A stretch of DNA of 58,403 bases from Gammaproteobacteria bacterium (GTDB lineage Bacteria > Pseudomonadota > Gammaproteobacteria > Pseudomonadales > Pseudohongiellaceae), in contig JAGYKB010000015.1 in NCBI GenBank assembly GCA_018401885.1, positions 1 through 58,403 of the forward strand. Reading direction: 5' to 3'. The first letter of the stretch is position 1. Every line of letters starts with the position of its first letter. The notes under the pieces were generated by a model. That model was not told the origin of the DNA. It made no database searches and saw nothing but the letters and a program-made list of their open reading frames with translations. Position numbers and translations under genes: made by a program. This document shows positions 30,464-39,263 of this stretch, one piece after another.

Positions 30464-31302
30464 TGACTAACGACGCCATACACTGTCTTGCGCCCGCCAA
30501 ACTAAATCTCTTCCTTCATATCACGGGCAAGCGGCCGGACGGCTATCATGACCTCCAGACGCTTTTTCAACTTCTCGACTACGGCGATGAGCTGAGCTTT
30601 TCGCCGAACACAGCGGGACTTCTGAGCCTGTCTGCACATGGACCGACGGCGAGCGCTATGCCGCTGGATGACAATCTCATCTTGCGTGCGGCAAAGCTGC
30701 TGCGCGCAAAATGTGTCGACGAATCCCTTGGCGCTGATATTCTCATCAATAAACGTCTACCCGCCGGCGCGGGCCTCGGTGGAGGCAGTTCGGACGCCGC
30801 CGCAACGCTTGTCTCCCTCAATCGGCTTTGGGATCTTGGGCTAAGCAATGCGCAACTCTGCGAGCTCGGGATCACGCTTGGCGCCGATGTCCCAGTGTTT
30901 GTGCACGGACACAGCGCGTGGGCAGAAGGCGTTGGCGAAAAGCTCACAGACGTCTCGCTGGGCGAGAGGCATTACCTCGTTGCGACACCCAATTGCTCGG
31001 TGTCTACCGCTGAAATATTCGCCGAGCCCGATTTGACACGCAACACGCAAGCGATCAAAATGCGCGACTTTCTGATGGGCAAGTCACGCAACGACTGCGA
31101 AGCGGTCACACGAAGACTCTACCCACCAGTTGCGGCAACAATCGATTGGCTAGCGCAGTTTGCGAGTGCGAGAATGACTGGAACGGGCGCGAGTGTTTTC
31201 GCCGAATTCGACGACTCTGACGCTGCTCAGGCGGCACTGAGCGAGCTCCCAGACTACTGCACGGGCTTTATTGCTCGAGGTATCGATGAGATTGCTCGTT
31301 AA
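30463..31302 (+). CDS. ispE: 4-diphosphocytidyl-2-C-methyl-D-erythritol kinase
   Basis: 279 residues from the ATG at 30463, one base overlapping the lolB stop; a TTG just upstream is less likely. GHMP kinase motifs: APAKLNLFLHITGKRPDGYH, the ATP loop PAGAGLGGGSSDAAATL, and MTGTGASVFAEF near the end. It catalyses the ATP-dependent step of the MEP isoprenoid pathway. The order lolB-ispE-tRNA-Gln-prs matches Pseudomonas. Confidence 0.96.
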   Translation: MTNDAIHCLAPAKLNLFLHITGKRPDGYHDLQTLFQLLDYGDELSFSPNTAGLLSLSAHGPTASAMPLDDNLILRAAKLLRAKCVDESLGADILINKRLPAGAGLGGGSSDAAATLVSLNRLWDLGLSNAQLCELGITLGADVPVFVHGHSAWAEGVGEKLTDVSLGERHYLVATPNCSVSTAEIFAEPDLTRNTQAIKMRDFLMGKSRNDCEAVTRRLYPPVAATIDWLAQFASARMTGTGASVFAEFDDSDAAQAALSELPDYCTGFIARGIDEIAR

Positions 31303-31405
31303 ATGGGCTTCAACCGTAGCGATATTCACAAAGACGGTGTAGACTATGGCCGCATAAATAAGGACACAGGCTAGACGCATTTGCGGCAGCCTTTTAAAAG
31401 TTTGT

Positions 31406-31480
31406 TGGGGTGTCGCCAAGTGGTAAGGCACAAGGTTTTGATCCTTGCATGCGTTGGTTCGAATCCAGCCACCCCAGCCA
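31406..31480 (+). tRNA. tRNA-Gln (TTG anticodon)
   Basis: 75 nt with encoded CCA. Acceptor TGGGGTG pairs with CACCCCA, discriminator G; anticodon loop holds TTG; T-arm GGTTCGAATCC. The U1-A72 pair and the sequence are typical of glutamine tRNA. It lies between ispE and prs, as in Pseudomonas. GatCAB earlier in the window could supply Gln-tRNA by amidation if GlnRS is absent. Confidence 0.97.
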
Positions 31481-31616
31481 CATTCTCACCTATTGGTCAT
31501 CTGACGACCGATTCGGAAGCCACGAGTACAAAGAATATCTAAAGTCAGGCCCCGCGCCGATTATCGCTAGCGCGATCCCAAACCGAGCACGCCCCCAACT
31601 CTAAAGGTAATTACTC

Positions 31617-32567
31617 GTGGCAAACAATTTGATGGTCTTCAGTGGCAACGCCAACCCCGCTCTCGCAGACGCAATCGCGAAGCACATCGGCCTTCCGCTT
31701 GGTTATGCGAGCATTAGCAAGTTTTCTGACGGCGAGATCAGCGTTGAATTAAACGAGAATGTGCGCGGTAAAGACGTTTTCGTTATTCAACCTACCTGCG
31801 CACCAACTAATGACAGCATCATGGAGCTTTTGCTCATGGCCGACGCACTGCACCGAGCCTCAGCCAACAGAATCACCGCCGTGATCCCCTACTTTGGTTA
31901 TGCCCGACAGGATCGCCGAGTTCGATCGGCGCGTGTGGCTATCAGTGCGAAAGTGGTCGCCGACATGATTGGTGCCGTCGGCGTAAACCGTGTGCTAACT
32001 GTCGATTTGCACGCCGAGCAGATACAGGGGTTCTTTAGCATTCCAGTTGATAACGTCTATGGCTCTCCCGTATTGACAGACGATATCGAACGTCAGAATT
32101 ACGAGAATCTCATCGTCGTATCACCGGACATCGGCGGTGTCGTTCGCGCCCGCGCAGTCGCAAAAAAACTCAACGTTGACCTCGCAATCATCGATAAACG
32201 TCGCCCTGCTGCCAACGTAGCTCAGGTCATGCACATAATAGGCGACGTAGCCGATCGCACCTGTCTGATAGTCGACGACATGGTCGACACGGCGGGTACT
32301 CTTTGCAAAGCCGCGGACGCACTGAAAGAGCACGGGGCTGCACGAGTCGTCGCCTACAGCACCCACCCTGTGCTATCAGGCCCCGCCATTAAGAACATCG
32401 AGGCTTCTAATCTCGATTCACTCGTGGTTACCGACACTATTCCATTGAGCGAAGCTGCTAAAAACTGCGGGAAAATCCGCCAACTCTCAATGGCAAAGCT
32501 TCTCGCCGAATCTATTCGCCGAGTAAGCAACGAAGAATCCATCAGCGCGATGTTCGACAATACCTAA
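31617..32567 (+). CDS. prs: Ribose-phosphate pyrophosphokinase
   Basis: 316 residues, starting at GTG with AAAGGT 9 nt upstream. Motifs: [31 protein letters not shown] (ATP region), [19 protein letters not shown] and the PRPP-binding loop [14 protein letters not shown]. It makes PRPP for nucleotide, His, Trp and NAD synthesis. It lies between tRNA-Gln and rplY; the 136-nt leader shows no attenuator I can defend. Confidence 0.97.
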   Translation: MANNLMVFSGNANPALADAIAKHIGLPLGYASISKFSDGEISVELNENVRGKDVFVIQPTCAPTNDSIMELLLMADALHRASANRITAVIPYFGYARQDRRVRSARVAISAKVVADMIGAVGVNRVLTVDLHAEQIQGFFSIPVDNVYGSPVLTDDIERQNYENLIVVSPDIGGVVRARAVAKKLNVDLAIIDKRRPAANVAQVMHIIGDVADRTCLIVDDMVDTAGTLCKAADALKEHGAARVVAYSTHPVLSGPAIKNIEASNLDSLVVTDTIPLSEAAKNCGKIRQLSMAKLLAESIRRVSNEESISAMFDNT

Positions 32568-32697
32568 TTTAGGTAGCGCCGCGTCGCGTGGATAATCCGG
32601 CTACGAATCATTCGATTTTTAGCCATTTACTAAACGTCCTAACAAGCCGGTCGCAAGCGAGTTAGGGTTCCCATAAGGGATACTCAGGAGAGACATA

Positions 32698-33324
32698 ATG
32701 TCTACAGATGTATTTGAATTAGATTGCACGGTCCGAACCGACCTAGGGAAAGGTGCGAGCCGCCGCCTACGTCGTTTGGAAGGTAACATCCCCGCCGTCC
32801 TCTACGGCGGAGACGCAGACCCGATTTCGCTCACGATTCCCCACAAGGACATCATCAAAGCGACAAGCAACGAAGCGTTCTTTTCGCACGTGATCACGCT
32901 GAACGTTGGCAAGAAGAAAGAAAGGGCGGTTATTAAAGCGCTGCAGCGCCATCCAGCCAAGCCGTTTATTCTTCATGCCGATTTCCTGCGTATCAATGAA
33001 AAGCAGTCGATCACAGTTAAGGTTCCGCTTCACTTCACCAACGAAGAGAAGTGTGCTGGCGTTAAAATCGGCGGCGGCAGCATCTTAAAAACTCTCAACG
33101 AGATCGAAGTAGACTGCCTACCTAAAGACCTTCCAGAGTTTATCGAAGTGGATATGCTGAAGGTTGAAGTGGGTTCGACTGTCCATATCTCGGATATTGC
33201 CCTCCCTGCCGGTGTCACGAGCGTATCGCTCACGCACGAAGACGGTGACCTCGCAGTAGCCACAGTGAAAGCACCTAAAGGTGAAAAAGCTGACAAGGCT
33301 GATGGCGAAGACGCTGGCGAGTAA
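32698..33324 (+). CDS. rplY: 50S ribosomal protein L25/general stress protein Ctc
   Basis: 208 residues: an N-terminal L25 domain ([27 protein letters not shown]) that binds 5S rRNA, and a C-terminal TL5/Ctc domain ([29 protein letters not shown]). This is the long form, common in Pseudomonas-like bacteria. The tail is Asp/Glu/Lys-rich. Strong AGGAGAG precedes the ATG, and an intrinsic terminator follows the gene. Confidence 0.96.
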   Translation: MSTDVFELDCTVRTDLGKGASRRLRRLEGNIPAVLYGGDADPISLTIPHKDIIKATSNEAFFSHVITLNVGKKKERAVIKALQRHPAKPFILHADFLRINEKQSITVKVPLHFTNEEKCAGVKIGGGSILKTLNEIEVDCLPKDLPEFIEVDMLKVEVGSTVHISDIALPAGVTSVSLTHEDGDLAVATVKAPKGEKADKADGEDAGE

Positions 33325-33353
33325 GAGTCTTTCTCAGAAAGATGCGTTATTTG

Positions 33354-33385
33354 AAAAGGGCTGGCCTAAAACCCAGCCCTTTTTT
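33354..33385 (+). terminator. Rho-independent terminator after rplY
   Basis: AAAAGGGCTGG pairs with CCAGCCCTTTTT around a short loop, and the second arm runs into a T run. It sits 30 nt past the rplY stop and 90 nt before pth. Confidence 0.88.
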
Positions 33386-33475
33386 GTGTCCACCTTAGCG
33401 CTCTTCAACGAATACCCGACCCAGACTATGCTGCTACAATAGCGCCCATGCAAACGATACCGAATAGCACGAATC

Positions 33476-34057
33476 ATGCAGACAAGCCCCGTTAAACTTA
33501 TTGTCGGCCTTGGCAACCCCGGTCCTAAATATGACTCTACTCGGCACAATGCCGGAGTTATTTTTCTGCATCATCTGGCCAAGAGTTATGGCGGAGAACT
33601 GCGCGGCGAGACCAAATTTTTCGGCGAATTTGGGAGCATCAATATCGCGAATCGGGAAGTAAAACTGCTGTTCCCAACGACCTTTATGAATGGCAGTGGC
33701 AAGTCGGTTGCTGCGGTGTGTAACTTCTACAAGATTGAGCCCGAGAATATTCTTGTCGCGTATGACGAGATCGACTTCGACGTTGGTGTCACCCGCCTCA
33801 AATACGATGGCGGGCACGGCGGCCACAACGGCATGCGAGACATCATTAGCGCCTTAGGCGCGCGTAACTTTTACCGCCTGCGCATCGGCGTCGGCCACCC
33901 CGGTCACAAGTCAATGGTGGCTAATTATGTGCTGGGCGATCCGTCGCGATCGGAAGCCGACTTGATCATGAGAGACATAGAAGACGCCATTCGCGTAATG
34001 CCAAAGGCGGTTAACGGCGAGTGGGAAGAAGCGATGAGGCTTCTGCACAGCGACTAA
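33476..34057 (+). CDS. pth: Peptidyl-tRNA hydrolase
   Basis: 193 residues. VGLGNPGPKYDSTRHNAG places the catalytic His at residue 24, and KYDGGHGGHNGMRDI, RIGVGHPG and NYVLGDPS complete the Pth family signature. It recycles peptidyl-tRNAs released from stalled ribosomes. ATGCANAC occurs twice just before the gene (33448 and 33476); only the second is in frame. pth and ychF are adjacent (48 nt gap), as usual. Confidence 0.97.
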   Translation: MQTSPVKLIVGLGNPGPKYDSTRHNAGVIFLHHLAKSYGGELRGETKFFGEFGSINIANREVKLLFPTTFMNGSGKSVAAVCNFYKIEPENILVAYDEIDFDVGVTRLKYDGGHGGHNGMRDIISALGARNFYRLRIGVGHPGHKSMVANYVLGDPSRSEADLIMRDIEDAIRVMPKAVNGEWEEAMRLLHSD

Positions 34058-34105
34058 CCCTAAACGACTAACAACGACAGAACTAACGTAAAGCGAGAGC
34101 TAAAA

Positions 34106-35197
34106 ATGCCAGTACAATGCGGAATCGTCGGCCTACCTAATGTCGGCAAATCAACGCTTTTTAACGCGCTCACCAAGGCAGGAATCGCCGCTGAAAACTT
34201 CCCTTTCTGCACCATCGAACCAAACTCGGGCATCGTATCGATTCCCGATGCGCGGCTGAATCAACTCGCCGAGATCGTCAAACCACAGAAAGTAATCCCA
34301 ACGACTGTTGAGTTCACCGATATTGCAGGCCTCGTCGCGGGGGCCTCTAAAGGCGAAGGCCTTGGCAACCAGTTCCTCGCCAACATCCGAGAAACCGATG
34401 CAATCGCACACGTTGTTCGCTGCTTCGAAGACAGCAATGTCACCCACGTAGCTGACACCATCGATCCTGCGGCTGATATCGAGACAATCAACACCGAATT
34501 GGCACTTGCCGACTTGGAATCAGTGGAAAAAGGCATAGAGCGCTTTGCACGCCTCATGAAAAGTGGAGACAAGGACGCAGCAAAAAATACCGAGGTGTTA
34601 AAGCGCGTCAAAGCTCACCTCGATCTCGCCCTACCTGTCAGAAGCCTAAACTTAAGCGAAGATGACCTAAAGGCGATTTACAGCCTGCATTTGCTCACGA
34701 TCAAGCCGGTCATGTATATAGCCAACGTCGATGAGGACGGGTTCGAAAACAACCCACACTTAGATGCAGTTCGCGCCATCGCCGAATCCGAAGGCGCCCA
34801 GGTCGTCCCTGTGTGCAATAAACTCGAGGCCGAGATCGCCGAACTCGAAGACGACGAACGCGATGAGTTTCTGCAGGAGATGGGCATGGAAGAGCCCGGC
34901 CTCGACCGAGTTATTCGCGCAGGCTATGCCCTTTTGGGCCTGCAGACGTACTTCACAGCAGGGGTTAAGGAAGTACGCGCATGGACCGTCAAACGAGGCG
35001 CCACGGCGCCGCAGGCAGCAGCGGTGATTCACACAGATTTCGAGAAAGGGTTTATACGCGCCGAGATTGTCGGCTTCAACGACTACATCGAGAACAAGGG
35101 CGAGAATGGCGCCAAAGACGCCGGTAAATGGCGTTTAGAAGGAAAAGAATACATTGTGCAGGACGGCGACGTTATTCACTTTCGATTCAACGTCTAA
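34106..35197 (+). CDS. ychF: Ribosome-binding ATPase YchF
   Basis: 363 residues, the same as E. coli YchF. P-loop [37 protein letters not shown] (G3, with the non-G nucleotide preference), NVDEDGFE in the G4 position, and a C-terminal TGS domain ([16 protein letters not shown]). It prefers ATP over GTP and binds the 70S ribosome. Its end is followed by a 16-nt-loop hairpin AAGGACGC/GCGTCCTT (35207-35238) without a good T tail. Confidence 0.97.
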   Translation: MPVQCGIVGLPNVGKSTLFNALTKAGIAAENFPFCTIEPNSGIVSIPDARLNQLAEIVKPQKVIPTTVEFTDIAGLVAGASKGEGLGNQFLANIRETDAIAHVVRCFEDSNVTHVADTIDPAADIETINTELALADLESVEKGIERFARLMKSGDKDAAKNTEVLKRVKAHLDLALPVRSLNLSEDDLKAIYSLHLLTIKPVMYIANVDEDGFENNPHLDAVRAIAESEGAQVVPVCNKLEAEIAELEDDERDEFLQEMGMEEPGLDRVIRAGYALLGLQTYFTAGVKEVRAWTVKRGATAPQAAAVIHTDFEKGFIRAEIVGFNDYIENKGENGAKDAGKWRLEGKEYIVQDGDVIHFRFNV

Positions 35198-35199
35198 TC

Positions 35200-35228
35200 T
35201 TGACAAAAGGACGCAAAATCGCCAGAAT
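35200..35228 (+). promoter_or_regulatory. Candidate sigma-70 promoter for tRNA-Met
   Basis: A perfect TTGACA (35200-35205) and CAGAAT (35223-35228) are 17 nt apart, starting right after the ychF stop. Transcription would begin about 95 nt before the tRNA. The downstream hairpin AAGGACGC/GCGTCCTT overlaps this region, so it could instead be the tail of the ychF transcript. Confidence 0.4.
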
Positions 35229-35331
35229 TCGCGTCCTTCGAGAATTGTTGAGCTATCTTTAAGAGTTCCTCAGCTCTCAGCGCTAACGTCCCAAACGATA
35301 GTCGTTTGCGCGGCACAGCGCATCCCTTTGT

Positions 35332-35408
35332 GGCTACGTAGCTCAGCTGGTTAGAGCACAGCATTCATAATGCTGGGGTCGGTGGTTCAAGTCCACCCGT
35401 AGCTACCA
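35332..35408 (+). tRNA. tRNA-Met (CAT anticodon, elongator)
   Basis: 77 nt with encoded CCA. D-arm GCTCAGCTGGTTAGAGC, anticodon loop TTCATAA, stem CAGCA/TGCTG and T-arm GGTGGTTCAAGTCCACC. The anticodon stem lacks the three G-C pairs of initiator tRNA, and the body resembles elongator tRNA-Met. The acceptor end is GGCTACG against CGTAGCT, so the first pair is G1-U72, an unusual wobble. It lies after ychF, as in Pseudomonas, 8 nt from the end of the convergent permease gene. Confidence 0.96.
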
Positions 35409-35416
35409 TCTACTTT

Positions 35417-36037
35417 CTACAAAACCGCCTCACTCTCCCGCTCTCGGTAACTCTTATTCCACGCAAACCAACCGTAGAAAATAATGACTATATAAATAGC
35501 GAACAGCAAGGATGTAAAAAAAAGCTCCCGATCGATATACAAGTAGATCGATACGCAATCTATAACAAGCCAGTAAATCCAGTTTTCCAATATTTTATGC
35601 GCGACCATGAAGGTGGTCACCACACTCGCCCACGTAGTAAACGAGTCTAAGTAGGGAAAATTCGCATCGGTTCCTGAATTTAAAAGCGAGCCCGATGCAA
35701 AAGTTAAAACCGCAGTGAGCGCCAACGCTTTCACATGCTGCGCCGCGCTCCATCTCGAAATCGGAAGATTCGTAGCCTCGCCTTGTGCGCCCCGCCACTG
35801 ATACCAGCCGTAGAAAGCCATCCCGAGGTAGTAAATCTGCAGGCCAGACTCCATGTAGAGTTTTACGTCCCAGAAAATAAAGAGAAAAATTAGTGTCGAA
35901 ATCCCAGCTGCACACCAGCAAAGACTGTTCTCTTTAACCGCTAAAACGAGGTAGGCGATTGCGAACACTACGGCGACTAGCTCAAGCACCGAGTTTTGCA
36001 GCAGTTGTTCTGCAACCGTTGCCAATAACTCAATCAC
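35417..36037 (-). CDS. pnuT: PnuC-family vitamin permease, probable thiamine transporter (PnuT)
   Basis: 206 residues, about seven membrane helices. The PnuC signature is present twice: QIYYLGMAFYGWYQW (residues 67-81) and a C-terminal AIYIVIIFYGWFAW. PnuC itself carries nicotinamide riboside; PnuT relatives carry thiamine. The TPP riboswitch upstream of the operon and the YkoF-like neighbour argue for thiamine here. It starts at GTG 36037, overlapping the end of the YkoF-like gene by 8 bases. It is a facilitator, so uptake would depend on phosphorylation inside the cell, perhaps by the divergent NadR-like kinase. Confidence 0.85.
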   Translation of the reverse strand: MIELLATVAEQLLQNSVLELVAVVFAIAYLVLAVKENSLCWCAAGISTLIFLFIFWDVKLYMESGLQIYYLGMAFYGWYQWRGAQGEATNLPISRWSAAQHVKALALTAVLTFASGSLLNSGTDANFPYLDSFTTWASVVTTFMVAHKILENWIYWLVIDCVSIYLYIDRELFFTSLLFAIYIVIIFYGWFAWNKSYRERESEAVL

Positions 36038-36290
36038 TCGATAAGCCCCGTAGATCGTCTTTCAGAAATTTGATGACGAAAATGCTCTTACCGTACTTTT
36101 CCCAGCTCAGCCGCAGTTCAATTTTCAATAAATCCATCACCTGATCGTAATCTCCATAAAGCTGAGTCGACAGGTCGTTACGGACAACCGACACGCCGGA
36201 ATATTTTTGCACTCTCTCGATAAATTCCTTTATTGCGGGAATATATTCATCTGCTAGGGGGTAGAGGCTGATATCAACCGACGTCTTCAT
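36030..36290 (-). CDS. YkoF/MTH1187-like thiamine-binding protein
   Basis: 86 residues. Its beta-alpha-beta pattern, VDISLYPLADEYIPAIKEFI, VVRNDLSTQLYGDYDQVMDL and WEKYGKSIFVIKFLKDDLRG, fits the YkoF/Thiamine_BP fold by recognition, not by a search. YkoF proteins bind thiamine or its pyrimidine moiety. No signal peptide, so it is cytoplasmic. Its ATG overlaps the TonB-receptor stop by four bases (ATGA) and its TGA overlaps the permease start, so all three are one tightly coupled unit. A single short domain is half the length of B. subtilis YkoF, so it may dimerise. Confidence 0.75.
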   Translation of the reverse strand: MKTSVDISLYPLADEYIPAIKEFIERVQKYSGVSVVRNDLSTQLYGDYDQVMDLLKIELRLSWEKYGKSIFVIKFLKDDLRGLSSD

Positions 36291-38368
36291 AATTGCATCT
36301 CATAGCTAATTCCTACCACGCGCGGTTCGCCGAATTGGACATAGGGCTCGGGCGCGTAGCCTTTTCTAGGGTCGTTGCCAAACGCGCCAAAAAAGAATCC
36401 TCTCACTGCATAGTCTCGATCAGTCAGATTGCGGCCCCAGAGACTCAATTGCCAATTTTCGCCGGAATAGCTCAGGTTAGTGTTTAGTATTTCGTAGGCT
36501 TCGCTTTGAACGTCGTGACTGTCGGAAAAATAGAAGGCATCCTTCGCATCTATTGAGACCGAGGCAGACCATTGGCCTTTACTATAGTTTGCTGCAACAT
36601 GTGCCATGTAACTCGGGGCGTGGGCTTGGTCGCGTCCTGCCAGATCTTGATTTTCAGAATTAATGAACGAATCGAACGTCGCGTCTAACAAGCCAAAGTT
36701 CGACGTGAGGCTAAGGCTATCGGTTGGATACCAGACGGCCTCGAACTCGACGCCGTTATTCGTTCCTGCCGCCGCATTACCGATATAGTCAATAAACTCG
36801 GTGCTGCCATTCTCACGGAATTTGCCTGTCGAACTCTTAACCTGTTGATCACGCCTGTCATCGTGGAAGACGGCGGCTTTCAAATGCAGCGTGTCTTTAA
36901 GCAGTCGAGACTTCACGCCAATTTCGTACTCAATCAAAAATTCTTCGCCAAACTGCCGCAGATCAGCGTCTAGCGTGCCGTCGGTATTGAATCCCCCAGC
37001 CTTATACCCTCTGGCAATACTTGCATAGGCCATGGTGGCGCCACTAATACTGTATTTAACAGCGACACGGCCGCCCCAGAGGATTTCATCGGGAGTAAAC
37101 GCGAGCTGTTCGGAGTCGGTGTATGCCGTTTCCCGTCTTTCAACCCGAAAACCCTTTTCGAGCGTAACTCTTTCCGACAGTTCGGTGTCCATCTGGAAGA
37201 AAAACGCAGTGGTATCGAACGCAAAATCACTGAAAAAATCCGAAGATGCGAACGTGTACTCGCGCTTCAACGCCTCATCGCTGCTGAGAGTATAGAGGCC
37301 GAAAAGCCACTGCGTTGAGTCGTTGAATAACCGCGAACTGTCATTCGAGATAACCCTGAGTTCGAGCGACTGCGTTTCTCGATTGCGGTTATAACTATCA
37401 GTAGAGCTATAGCCATCGGGATGAATGCCCGCAAAGGTCCAGTCTTCATCGTAGCTGTATTCCATGTCGGAATCGGCCAAACCGAGAATGAGCTCTAGAT
37501 CGAATCTCTCCAGCTCCCATTTGCTATCAACTGCGAATGCAACCGAAGACTGCTGATCCCGTCCTGGCTCATCGGACAGTGTCGTGCGCGAATTATCTAG
37601 CGTAAATGCGTCGTAGCCATTGTCTATGTCGACATGAGATAGACTAAAGTCTAACGTCCACGTATCCGACATCTCTGCGCGAAGCTTACTGCGAATCGAC
37701 AATTCGTCCTGCGCGTTATTTCTCTTCGAGTCCAGAAACACGTTTTCATAATAACCATCAGATTGGTGCCGTCCTACAGCAAGTCGTCCGCTAACAGAAT
37801 CGGATAGCGGCCCCGTGACCATCGCCTGTAGGGTTTCGGTATTGTATTGCGCAGCGCCTATCTTAAGTTCTGCCGCAAATTCATCTTCCGGATCATAGGT
37901 TTTAACGTTGATCAGACCAGCCAACGCATTGGCGCCATAGCGGGTTCCCTGAGGTCCCCTCATCACTTCAATCTGCTCAACATCTAACATAGTCGCAATG
38001 GTTGCTGCGCCACTGAAGTCTACGTTATCGACCAAGAAACCTACCGAAGGATTAATCGGCGCAACAAATTGGCTACGCTCGCCAATCCCCCTAATCTGAA
38101 AGAATCGCGCTCGATTCGAACCAGAGGAATAGTTTACGTTAGGTATTGCGTTGGCCAACTCTTCAAAATGTTGAGCCGCCCTGGATTCGATTTCCGCTTC
38201 GGTCATTACGGTGACACTGGTGGCCGTTTCCAAATCGCTTCTAGATCTAAAATCCGCGCTGACAAAAATTTCTTCTATCGTTTTCTCTGCGGCAACACTT
38301 ACTACCGGCATAGCGATCAGAGCATTACTGAGAGCGATTAAATACGAGGCATGATGGGGTTTAAACAT
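36287..38368 (-). CDS. TonB-dependent outer-membrane receptor, probable thiamine receptor
   Basis: 693 residues from the ATG at 38368, chosen because GGAGAG stands just upstream; the frame can be extended to a TTG at 38380. Signal peptide (about residues 1-26), TonB box IEEIFVSA, plug domain with IRGIGERSQFVAPINPSVGF and EVMRGPQGTRYGANALAGLI, a 22-strand barrel with alternating aromatic residues, and a final strand ending YEMQL. Its leader carries a TPP riboswitch. This links it to the thiamine receptors (OMR1) predicted by regulon analysis in other bacteria. The ligand is inferred from regulation and from the downstream genes. Confidence 0.92.
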   Translation of the reverse strand: MFKPHHASYLIALSNALIAMPVVSVAAEKTIEEIFVSADFRSRSDLETATSVTVMTEAEIESRAAQHFEELANAIPNVNYSSGSNRARFFQIRGIGERSQFVAPINPSVGFLVDNVDFSGAATIATMLDVEQIEVMRGPQGTRYGANALAGLINVKTYDPEDEFAAELKIGAAQYNTETLQAMVTGPLSDSVSGRLAVGRHQSDGYYENVFLDSKRNNAQDELSIRSKLRAEMSDTWTLDFSLSHVDIDNGYDAFTLDNSRTTLSDEPGRDQQSSVAFAVDSKWELERFDLELILGLADSDMEYSYDEDWTFAGIHPDGYSSTDSYNRNRETQSLELRVISNDSSRLFNDSTQWLFGLYTLSSDEALKREYTFASSDFFSDFAFDTTAFFFQMDTELSERVTLEKGFRVERRETAYTDSEQLAFTPDEILWGGRVAVKYSISGATMAYASIARGYKAGGFNTDGTLDADLRQFGEEFLIEYEIGVKSRLLKDTLHLKAAVFHDDRRDQQVKSSTGKFRENGSTEFIDYIGNAAAGTNNGVEFEAVWYPTDSLSLTSNFGLLDATFDSFINSENQDLAGRDQAHAPSYMAHVAANYSKGQWSASVSIDAKDAFYFSDSHDVQSEAYEILNTNLSYSGENWQLSLWGRNLTDRDYAVRGFFFGAFGNDPRKGYAPEPYVQFGEPRVVGISYEMQL

Positions 38369-38417
38369 GAGTCTCTCCAAAAATTAAAAAGATTAATTTT
38401 GTGAATTAAAGAGACCC
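38369..38417 (-). promoter_or_regulatory. Riboswitch expression platform: Shine-Dalgarno-sequestering hairpin
   Basis: In the mRNA, GGGUCUCU (38417-38410) can pair over all eight bases (one G-U) with AGAGACUC (38376-38369), which overlaps the receptor's GGAG ribosome site (38378-38375), and U-G and A-U pairs extend the stem. It lies between the TPP aptamer and the start codon. There is no T-run terminator. Control at translation initiation is therefore the likely mode. Which state forms with TPP bound was not modelled. Confidence 0.6.
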
Positions 38418-38454
38418 GGTATTATTAGACGTTTGATGAGATGTGGTTTGCATC

Positions 38455-38538
38455 CTTTTCCTACGCCGGCATTAACCGGATCAGGTTCTAGGGTTCTCTG
38501 ACATGTCAGAGTCTCAGGTTAAAAGACCACCCCTAAGG
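38455..38538 (-). promoter_or_regulatory. TPP (thiamine pyrophosphate) riboswitch aptamer
   Basis: Minus strand holds the THI-box landmarks in order: GGGGTGG at the 5' end, CTGAGA, an AGACTCTGACATGTCAGAG P3-type stem, ACCCTAGA, then ACCTGATCCGGTTAATGCC followed by GGCGTAGG. It leads the TonB-receptor/YkoF-like/PnuT operon. A TATACT (38554-38549) just upstream would start transcription directly at the aptamer. It tells that the operon is regulated by thiamine pyrophosphate. Confidence 0.95.
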
Positions 38539-38548
38539 AACGGCAAGT

Positions 38549-38554
38549 AGTATA
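38549..38554 (-). promoter_or_regulatory. Candidate -10 of the riboswitch operon
   Basis: TATACT on the minus strand. The start point would fall near 38541, just ahead of the TPP aptamer. A -35 is weak (TTGCAT about 19 nt upstream). Only 70-80 nt separate it from the divergent kinase gene. Confidence 0.45.
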
Positions 38555-38626
38555 GCATTAGCTACGTTGAACAATGCAAACCAAATACGCGCACCCTCGC
38601 GCGAAAAATTTGCGGTTGGAGCCCCC

Positions 38627-39148
38627 ATGCAAACCGAAGTGATAGTTATCACAGGCCCTGAATCCTCGGGGAAAACCACGCTGGCCACTCAGCTCTCGGC
38701 TTACTGGAAATCTCCCTGTGTAGCAGAGGTCGCAAGAAGCTATCTTAAAGATAAGAATTCTTATCAGAAATCTGACTTATTAGAAATTGCTAAGCAGCAG
38801 TATGAAAAAGAGTCGACTATTCTATCTACTCAGCCAGACCGAATGCTATGTGACACTGACCTGTTAGTAATTATGATTTGGAGTGAGGTGAAATACGGGG
38901 ACTGCGATCCTTGGATCTACGATGCATTTGAGAAATGCCTAGCTGAGGATAGAGCGAGCAGGAGCTACTATCTGTGTGATTCAAATATTCCGTGGCAAGC
39001 TGACCCGCTCCGAGAAAACCCAAATAATCGTAACGAACTGTTCAAGCTATATATTCAGAAGCTTAAAGAATATGAGCTAAGTTACACGATAGTAAAAGGT
39101 GGTCCTGAGGAACGGTTTAACCTGGTGCTAAAAGCTTACGAATCCTGA
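38627..39148 (+). CDS. NadR-kinase-like P-loop ATPase, candidate thiamine kinase
   Basis: 173 residues from the ATG at 38627, which has GGAG 6 nt upstream; an earlier TTG at 38567 is less likely. Walker A GPESSGKTT (residues 10-18), CDTDLL (75-80) for the second acidic site, and the NadR-type YLCDSNIPWQADPLRENPN (115-133). This matches the ribosylnicotinamide kinase domain of NadR, without its DNA-binding or adenylyltransferase parts. NadR phosphorylates a substrate imported by PnuC. Here the divergent PnuC relative sits under a TPP riboswitch, so this enzyme may trap thiamine by phosphorylation. That is inference; nicotinamide riboside is the alternative substrate. Confidence 0.8.
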   Translation: MQTEVIVITGPESSGKTTLATQLSAYWKSPCVAEVARSYLKDKNSYQKSDLLEIAKQQYEKESTILSTQPDRMLCDTDLLVIMIWSEVKYGDCDPWIYDAFEKCLAEDRASRSYYLCDSNIPWQADPLRENPNNRNELFKLYIQKLKEYELSYTIVKGGPEERFNLVLKAYES

Positions 39149-39195
39149 CAATTCATGAAGCCTATAATCAGCTCAAGCTTAAGGAGAAAAGCACC

Positions 39196-39254
39196 ACCGC
39201 TATAAAGAACAGCCGCTTTAATAAGCCTTTTTGACGCCTGTTCTTAACAGCGGT
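39196..39254. terminator. Terminator-like inverted repeat between convergent genes
   Basis: ACCGCT plus AAGAACAG (39196-39212) pair with CTGTTCTT plus AGCGGT (39238-39254) around a 25-nt loop with a 3-nt internal loop. It lies between the convergent NadR-like and GFA genes, close to the GFA stop. A TTTTT lies in the loop, not after the stem, so termination could differ from the textbook type. Confidence 0.5.
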
Positions 39255-39263
39255 CAGTTAATT

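Noticed and set aside
35332..35408. Initiator tRNA-fMet or tRNA-Ile2 instead of elongator tRNA-Met
   Set aside because: The anticodon stem CAGCA/TGCTG lacks the three G-C pairs of initiator tRNA, and the acceptor and D-arm match elongator Met, not Ile2.
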